A stretch of DNA of 64,000 nucleotides from Sipunculus nudus (Eukaryota > Annelida > Sipuncula > Golfingiida > Sipunculidae), in assembly GCA_026874595.1 (NCBI GenBank), contig CM049306.1:60334019-60398018 (forward strand), given 5' to 3'. The position numbers and the translations under genes are program-made. How positions within the stretch are numbered: the stretch's first letter is position 1; each line of letters opens with the position of its first letter. The notes beneath the pieces are model-generated. The model did not search any database and was not told the DNA's origin. It worked only from the letters and a program-made list of their open reading frames with translations. Shown here piece after piece: positions 61,801 to 64,000 of the stretch.

Positions 61801-63682
61801 GTCATCACAGGTCACGTAGGCCTTGTTTTACTCATGACCGGGCTGGATGAAACAGAGATTTGAATGGTTTTGGTTTGCCTTTTTGACTCCAGTTTTCATG
61901 TTAGGTGACATTTAAAACTGGCATAGGCTGATTTTTCTATGTGTTTAGCATAATCTAAAAAAATTATATTATCGCTCAATTATTTGTAAAAATCTTTTGC
62001 TATATAAATCAAAGGCATTGCATGTGATTTTTTTTTATTCCAGGTAGATTCTTCTTTTTAAAGTACATGCATCACTTATTTAGTTTTTAGTGTTCAGGGG
62101 CGGATCCAGGATTTAGGAAAAGGGGGGGGGGGCCCAACCCAGTAGGACTAATGAAGTTCCAAAAAAAGGTCATCAGGTCCGAAAAAGGGGGGGTCCAGGT
62201 CGCAAAATTTCGTCTAAAACCCTTTAAAAAAGGTTGCTTCGGGTGAAAATGGGGGGGGGGGGGTGGTCCGGACCCCCTTGACCCCCCCCCCCCCGGATCA
62301 GCTTCCGGTGTTTTATGATATGAAAAGAATATACCGGTAGTCATGCCAAATCTTACACCATGGTATATTCCATTGCTAGGAGGGGATGTAACTTCATTCA
62401 GGTCCGCGGATTGTGTGAAAAGGAGATACACAAGCAGTAGTTTTCTTACTCTTGTCACCTTGTTTGAGTAACAGTTTCTCAGGGAAAAGGTTTCATATCA
62501 GAATTCAGTTTTAAAGTTGTTCAAAATGGACGCAACCTGCCTGTGCAGGCTTTTCATTGATGTTATATAGGCCTGTTGTACAACTGGTTGGACTAATTGT
62601 CAATGCAGCAGTCGTCGAAGATTTTTGTATCACTTTTAATCTGAATAAAAAGTGAATTAAGTGAATTAAGGGGTTCAATACAGACAGTTGCAATATCTGT
62701 TAATTCCTGCTCAAAATAACTATGTGCAAATTAGTTTCAGTAAATTAGTACACATGTTAAACTAGTACCTGGTTATTGTATTCTCTGTACCTGTAGGCCT
62801 AGCTATATATTTTAATATCACAGCGGATTGTTAATATCCGTGAGGTCAAACGACTATATATGAAGACGAGAGCAATCATTGGTTCGGCTACTTCTAGCTG
62901 GCTGTTCTCATATTCTAGTTTTGCATTAGAAAAGCCTCTATCATTTTTTAAACAGTTTATCATTAAAAAAATTTCTGATAAATATGTAGTGCTGGGCAAG
63001 ACTTTTTTTAATTTGTGACCATCAAGGAAATGGTGTGAAAACGCTTGTGTATAAGACTGATTAATTGGAGGGGTCATTTTGGCTTCACTGCCGAATTGTG
63101 AGAAAAGGAGAAAAACAAAACCTCAATTCGTTGCCCTTGTAACCTAGAAAATATGAAAAGTTATCAGGAGGCATAGTCTTGCATAAGCATTAAGATTTCA
63201 AATTGTCGAAAGGAGCTCAAAATTCAGTATTCATTTACGTTTTATGCAGGAAAGATGAGTATAGAGGCCTATGTTCTATATATATAGAAAGTTGTTGCTC
63301 TAAGACAACCCCACCCCCTGGATAATTAACCCCTCCCCGGAGAATTAAGCCCAAGAACAAATACCCCCCGGGCAATTACCCTCCTGGTATATAGAACATA
63401 CATTTCAAAGAATAGTTAAACCATGCAAAATATGACCATAAGACACTTAGTGCAAGAGTGGATTTACATTTCCCTATCTTATACTTATATCTATTTTTGT
63501 CATATATAGCGAAGACAAGTGAACATTAACGTTGCATTTGTATTGTCTTCATGCTTTCTGTGTGTTATTCTATTTAGTGTATAATGTCGATTTTATATTC
63601 CAGGGTGTATTCCACCAGTTTGACAAGGACAAGTCAGGGCATATCGAAGTCAAAGAACTAAAGCGTGTGTTCAAATCGATAG
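36140..63682 (+). CDS. Classical calpain (calcium-dependent cysteine protease), sixteen exons, 3' end outside window
   Basis: Cytosolic protease that cuts target proteins at limited sites when calcium rises. About 601 residues are visible. Residues 1-300 form the CysPc core: LFEDPEFPA and EWKRPW, the oxyanion glutamine Gln64 and catalytic Cys70 in DQGSIGNCW, His232 in GHAYSV, and Asn256 in RLRNPWG. The Cys-to-His and His-to-Asn distances (162 and 24) fit the family. Residues 330-490 are the CBSW (C2-like) domain, with [24 protein letters not shown]. From 493 comes the penta-EF-hand part: a degenerate EF1, then two canonical loops ([12 protein letters not shown] and [12 protein letters not shown]). 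The remaining EF hands must lie past 63682. The start ATG has a good context (AACATGG) and leaves a short N-terminus without an anchor helix. It resembles CAPN9/arthropod calpain A-type enzymes; orthology is not settled. Confidence 0.94.
36838..37110 (-). repeat. Inverted single copy of the 295-bp repeat family
   Basis: On the minus strand it reads GCAAGCCTCCGTCATGTGAG, CCAAAACCGTGTTTTCATTC, CCCAGGTTCATTC and TCATGAGATTCTGTTCATGG in the order seen in the 33971-34835 array, ending in a GTTATGTTGTGAGTTATG segment. It is clearly diverged. Confidence 0.85.
37507..37650 (+). mobile_element. Partial CAGGGGCGGATCC-type MITE
   Basis: Carries ATTCAGGATTTATGAAAAGG, GGAGGACTAATAA, GGGTCGCAAAA and AAACCCCTTAAAAAGGTTTG in the order of the full copies at 61314 and 62095, then a run of 13 G. 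The terminal inverted repeats are lost. Confidence 0.75.
39208..39422. repeat. Compound AT-rich microsatellite
   Basis: Several (AT)n tracts separated by ACATACACATATTCATGC and related interruptions, over about 215 bp. Reading frames through it give only Ile-Tyr repeats. Confidence 0.95.
39425..39770 (+). repeat. GC-rich repeat with a 23-base poly-C run
   Basis: Starts CAGGGCCGTAGGCGACCC, contains several GGGGGA blocks, and ends GGGGGCGCGAAGCGCCCGAG followed by C23 at 39745-39767. The GCGCGAAGCGCCC part is a hairpin. It resembles a common marine-invertebrate repeat but the family is not named. Confidence 0.6.
41365..41433 (+). repeat. Short dispersed repeat, copy A
   Basis: Contains GTGGCCAAAGAGTCGTTGCG, TGACAA, CAACCACCGTCAGTTAGAT, matching in order the segment at 44452-44512. 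Confidence 0.7.
42595..42769 (+). CDS. Calpain exon 2 (catalytic cysteine)
   Basis: 175 bp after a CTTACAG acceptor. It encodes [16 protein letters not shown], then [17 protein letters not shown] with the catalytic cysteine, and ends KGEYA before donor GTAAGC. The residue before the cysteine is Asn, where Asp or Glu is usual. Confidence 0.93.
43472..43488. repeat. Poly-G run
   Basis: Sixteen or so consecutive G residues in calpain intron 2 (42770-44599), which otherwise shows no recognised feature before the short repeats near 44.4 kb. Confidence 0.85.
44392..44512 (+). repeat. Short dispersed repeat, copies B and C in tandem
   Basis: Two adjacent units: GGCGTGGCCACAAAGCGATT and GGCATGGCCACAGAGCAGTT, the second followed by GCGTGACAA and CCACCATCGTCAGTCGTTAT. 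Related to 41365-41433. Confidence 0.7.
44600..44756 (+). CDS. Calpain exon 3
   Basis: 157 bp encoding [30 protein letters not shown] and [14 protein letters not shown], all hallmark calpain core motifs. Acceptor TTTTCAG, donor GTGAGT. The last lysine codon is split. Confidence 0.94.
44908..44961. repeat. (AAT)n microsatellite
   Basis: About 54 bp of AAT trinucleotide in calpain intron 3. Confidence 0.95.
45405..45680 (+). repeat. Single copy of the 295-bp repeat family with CA tail
   Basis: Starts CTAAGGAATGCAAGCCTCCG, continues ACACCGTGTTTGCTGTCACT, CCAGGTTCATCC, CTCTTCATTGGC and TTTCATGAG, then GTGGGTTATGTTGTGACCAA and a (CA)n tail of about 26 bp. Orientation matches the array at 33971-34835. 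It ends about 40 bp before calpain exon 4. Confidence 0.88.
45720..45897 (+). CDS. Calpain exon 4
   Basis: 178 bp encoding [25 protein letters not shown] and [17 protein letters not shown]. Acceptor TTCCACAG, donor GTAAGT. It begins 41 bp after a CA-repeat tail of a dispersed element. Confidence 0.93.
46049..46197 (+). repeat. Fragment related to the following MITE
   Basis: Begins CCAGGGGCCTGATTCATTAA, similar to the CAGGGGCCTGTTGCAATA end of the adjacent element, and shares CTTAAGCCCAG. No matching opposite end seen. Confidence 0.5.
46198..46521. mobile_element. CAGGGGCCTGTT-type MITE
   Basis: 324-bp element in calpain intron 4. The left end CAGGGGCCTGTTGCAAT is matched by the reverse complement of the right end, CAGGGGTCTGTTACAAT. 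No clear target-site duplication was found. Non-coding. Confidence 0.72.
47000..47480 (+). repeat. Internally repetitive dispersed element
   Basis: Recurring phrases at roughly 120-130-bp spacing: (GCCGATAAGTC / GCGAATAAGTCC), AACCA(G/C), GAGATA(T/C), ATGCAAAA. It contains the palindrome AGGTGGCGCCACCT at 47199-47212. It fills much of calpain intron 4 upstream of exon 5. Confidence 0.6.
47819..47899 (+). CDS. Calpain exon 5 (catalytic histidine)
   Basis: 81-bp phase-0 exon encoding [20 protein letters not shown] then SVTRVLK. The histidine of GHAYS is the second member of the triad. Acceptor GTTTTAG, donor GTACGT. Confidence 0.93.
48474..48559 (+). CDS. Calpain exon 6 (catalytic asparagine)
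   Basis: 86 bp encoding [20 protein letters not shown] then EWRGPWSDG. The asparagine of NPWG completes the triad. Acceptor TTCCAG, donor GTGAGC. Confidence 0.93.
50126..50196. repeat. (AG)n microsatellite
   Basis: About 70 bp of AG dinucleotide, a purine-only tract, immediately upstream of the minisatellite. Confidence 0.97.
50213..51287 (+). repeat. 34-bp minisatellite, about 32 units
   Basis: The unit is GACTATATAATTGGACTTAA followed by TCTTTCTGTGATAG. Period is exactly 34 bp through nearly the whole array. Most units are identical; variants are GGACTAAATC (units 6, 8, 20, 22, 26, 27, 32), a TACTAT start (units 12 and 17), a T in place of C (unit 2) and one 32-bp unit near the end. It lies entirely inside calpain intron 6. 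Confidence 0.97.
51430..51507 (+). CDS. Calpain exon 7
   Basis: 78 bp encoding [20 protein letters not shown] then EDGEFW. Acceptor GCTGTAG, donor GTAGGG. It follows the 34-bp minisatellite by about 145 bp. Confidence 0.9.
52311..52389 (+). CDS. Calpain exon 8
   Basis: 79 bp encoding [20 protein letters not shown] then DAHVLT, the end of the protease core and start of the linker to CBSW. Acceptor GTTTCAG, donor GTAAGA. Confidence 0.9.
52795..52832. repeat. (AT)n microsatellite
   Basis: About 38 bp of TA repeat followed by TATTTATTTATATTTATATT in calpain intron 8. Confidence 0.95.
53037..53124 (+). CDS. Calpain exon 9
   Basis: 88 bp encoding [20 protein letters not shown] then GGCGNRPHQ, the first CBSW strands. 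Acceptor ACGTTTAG, donor GTACGC. Confidence 0.9.
53330..53890. repeat. CCGGCC-rich repeat region
   Basis: Contains many CCGGCC motifs and a short inverted match, GAAGCCGGCCTTTCATCTA near 53633 against TAGACGAGAGGCCGGCTTTA near 53865. It looks like a degenerate foldback element in calpain intron 9. Boundaries are uncertain. Confidence 0.4.
53943..54419. mobile_element. TTAA-flanked MITE (piggyBac-like)
   Basis: 477-bp element flanked by TTAA on both sides (53939-53942 and 54420-54423). The left end AGGGGCCCAATCA is matched by the reverse complement of the right end, AGGGACATAATCA. TTAA target sites are typical of piggyBac-type elements. Non-coding, in calpain intron 9. Confidence 0.7.
54666..54838 (+). 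CDS. Calpain exon 10
   Basis: 173 bp encoding [31 protein letters not shown] and [10 protein letters not shown]. Acceptor TCCAACAG. The donor is GTAAGG, whose fifth base is supplied by a MITE inserted at 54843. Confidence 0.92.
54843..55184. mobile_element. PIF/Harbinger-like MITE, copy 2, at a splice donor
   Basis: 342-bp relative of 22874-23162 in opposite orientation, with the same ends (GGCCAAAA, TATGGTTCTCAGGCAC). It is flanked by TAA on both sides (54840-54842 and 55185-55187). The left TAA is the TAA of the GTAA donor of calpain exon 10, so the element begins at intron position 5. Confidence 0.88.
55884..56209. mobile_element. CAGTGGCGTCAATTT-type MITE with (AT)n core
   Basis: Left end CAGTGGCGTCAATTTAT; the right end, reverse complemented, CAGGGGCGTAAATATAG. 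The interior carries (AT)n at 55972-56049 and C-rich runs near 56170. The same ATCTTCAAGGG, GGTGTGGGAGGGTAAT block recurs at 58443-58663. Confidence 0.72.
56500..58372 (-). repeat. Compound dispersed repeat with tandem core
   Basis: Two element styles known from mollusc genomes are joined here. Near 57260-57360 is a GGACGGAC/GGACAGAC-rich block followed by CAGCCTATGAGCTGAGGG, the minus-strand form of the GTCCGTC elements. At 58270-58372 is GGAAGGACGGAAGGACGG followed by the hairpin CCACTTTGTGGCGGGGGCAT. The left part starts with GTCGGAACGACACGAATGCC. It fills most of calpain intron 10. Confidence 0.7.
57372..58278 (+). repeat. 180-bp tandem repeat, five copies
   Basis: Copies begin near 57372, 57553, 57732, 57913 and 58095, about 178-182 bp apart. 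Each has TCATGAAAATTTATATTTTT, ACTCGATCTGTAACT and CTGCAGGCATTGCGAAAAAA or near variants. The later copies are the most alike. Confidence 0.88.
58443..58663. mobile_element. CAGTGGCGG-type MITE next to exon 11
   Basis: Left end CAGTGGCGGCATTTGATC; the right end, reverse complemented, CAGGGGCGTTAATACAG. It shares its body start with 55884-56209. Its right end lies only 35 bp before the exon 11 splice junction. Confidence 0.65.
58699..58916 (+). CDS. Calpain exon 11
   Basis: 218 bp encoding [38 protein letters not shown] and [20 protein letters not shown]. Acceptor CTTTGAAG, lying 35 bp after the end of a MITE-like element. Donor GTGAGT. Confidence 0.93.
59385..59415 (+). CDS. Calpain exon 12 (31-bp microexon)
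   Basis: Thirty-one bases encoding [10 protein letters not shown], the linker between CBSW and the penta-EF-hand domain. Acceptor TTCTAG, donor GTGAGT. Both flanks keep the frame (phase 2 in, phase 0 out). Confidence 0.82.
59416..60568 (+). other. Calpain intron 12
   Basis: 1.15-kb AT-rich intron. It contains GCCACGAGGTGGCAG (short hairpin near 59587) and no recognised element or exon. Confidence 0.7.
60569..60683 (+). CDS. Calpain exon 13 (EF1)
   Basis: 115 bp encoding [18 protein letters not shown] then [20 protein letters not shown], the first, poorly canonical EF hand. Acceptor TTTTAG, donor GTATGT. Confidence 0.9.
60939..61000 (+). CDS. Calpain exon 14
   Basis: 62 bp encoding [20 protein letters not shown], the helix before the second EF loop. 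Acceptor TTTTTCAG. Donor GTATCC is weak but is the only GT that keeps the frame and the family alignment. Confidence 0.85.
61314..61513. mobile_element. CAGGGGCGGATCC-type MITE, copy upstream of exon 15
   Basis: 200-bp element. The left end CAGGGGCGGATCCAGG is matched by the right end, reverse complemented, CAGAAGCGGATCCAGG. It is flanked by the perfect 5-bp direct repeat CACAT (61309-61313 and 61514-61518). The ends look hAT-like; the 5-bp duplication is shorter than the usual 8. Confidence 0.85.
61698..61766 (+). CDS. Calpain exon 15 (EF2 loop)
   Basis: 69-bp phase-0 exon encoding [20 protein letters not shown] then TWK. With the aspartate of exon 14 it forms a canonical EF loop. Acceptor GAGTCAG with a weak pyrimidine tract; donor GTAAGG. 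It is flanked by two direct MITE copies. Confidence 0.88.
61767..63603 (+). other. Calpain intron 15
   Basis: 1.84-kb intron between EF2 and EF3 exons. It holds the MITE at 62095-62307. The rest (62308-63603) shows no recognised element; a short region near 63305-63390 repeats CCCC-rich GGATAATTAACCCC, GGAGAATTAAGCCC and GGGCAATTACCC phrases. Confidence 0.75.
62095..62307. mobile_element. CAGGGGCGGATCC-type MITE, copy downstream of exon 15
   Basis: 213-bp copy in the same orientation as 61314-61513 with the same body (GGACTAATGAA, AAAAAAAGGTCATCA, AAAACC, TTAAAAAAGGTTGCTTC). It is flanked by the 5-bp direct repeat GTGTT (62090-62094 and 62308-62312). The right end has extra substitutions. 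Confidence 0.83.
63604..63682 (+). CDS. Calpain exon 16 (EF3)
   Basis: 79 bp encoding [20 protein letters not shown] then RVFKSIG, a canonical EF loop. Acceptor ATTCCAG, donor GTGACT. The open last codon shows that at least one more exon follows beyond the window. Confidence 0.9.
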
Positions 63683-64000
63683 GTGACTATTATATACCTT
63701 GTACATAAATTAATCCCTGATTCTGTCTGCCTTCATGTCTTTCATTTTTTTCATTACTGTCTACTTTATGCATGCATAAAGTGATGACTGTGCATGTCTG
63801 CAGTTTGTATGTCTGTGTCTGTCTATATATTTGTCTGTCTGTCTGTCCGCCTCTCTCTCTCATTCTCTCTTTCTCATTTCTTAAGTAATTTCAATGGGCA
63901 ACCTCAAAAAGAATTAAGTTCCCATTGCATTATTCTGACAAACCTTCGTTAATTTTCTTTATAATACTTAAGAAGAAATAAAAATCTAACATCAACGTAT
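63683..64000 (+). other. Start of calpain intron 16
   Basis: Intronic sequence to the window edge. It contains TCTG/TCTC-rich simple sequence near 63830-63865. No further exon is visible. Confidence 0.7.

Overview
This is a 64 kb window of an animal nuclear genome. The genes are split by GT-AG introns, the sequence is AT-rich with long (AT)n tracts, and the introns are full of short inverted-repeat elements. The repeats (GTCCGTC-rich elements, CAGGGGCGGATCC elements, GCCACAAAGTGGCGGGG ends) look like those of marine lophotrochozoans, most likely a mollusc such as a bivalve. That assignment rests on recognising repeat styles only.

Two genes are firmly supported, both on the + strand. (1) 8475-20418 holds the last ten coding exons (about 360 codons and the stop) of a Rab GTPase-activating protein of the TBC1D12/TBC1D14 type. 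Its N-terminal exons lie before the window. (2) 36140-63682 holds sixteen exons (about 601 codons) of a classical calpain: protease core with Cys, His and Asn all present, CBSW (C2-like) domain, then penta-EF-hand domain. It runs from its start codon to beyond the right edge, where the last EF-hand exons should lie.

Layout: 1-8474 is upstream intron of the RabGAP gene. 8475-20418 is its coding part, with a dead LINE and a tRNA-derived SINE in the first complete intron. 20419 to about 24400 is 3' UTR and downstream sequence with two possible polyadenylation signals. 24400-36080 is intergenic, repeat-rich, with a cluster of CRE-like sites and three weak minus-strand candidate exons that each encode a hydrophobic segment. 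36082-63682 is the calpain gene, whose introns hold a 34-bp minisatellite, MITE-like elements and a nest of older repeats. The two genes do not obviously work together: one regulates Rab11-type membrane traffic and autophagy, the other is a cytosolic calcium-dependent protease.

The most informative broad signal is a sharp rise in CpG frequency near 27.45 kb. The RabGAP side is strongly CpG-poor and the calpain side is CpG-normal. This is the pattern expected where a germline-methylated gene neighbours an unmethylated one. At finer scale, a Harbinger-like MITE sits directly on a calpain splice donor, and two copies of another MITE flank the second EF-hand exon. I found no convincing tRNA, rRNA, CRISPR array or prokaryotic system.
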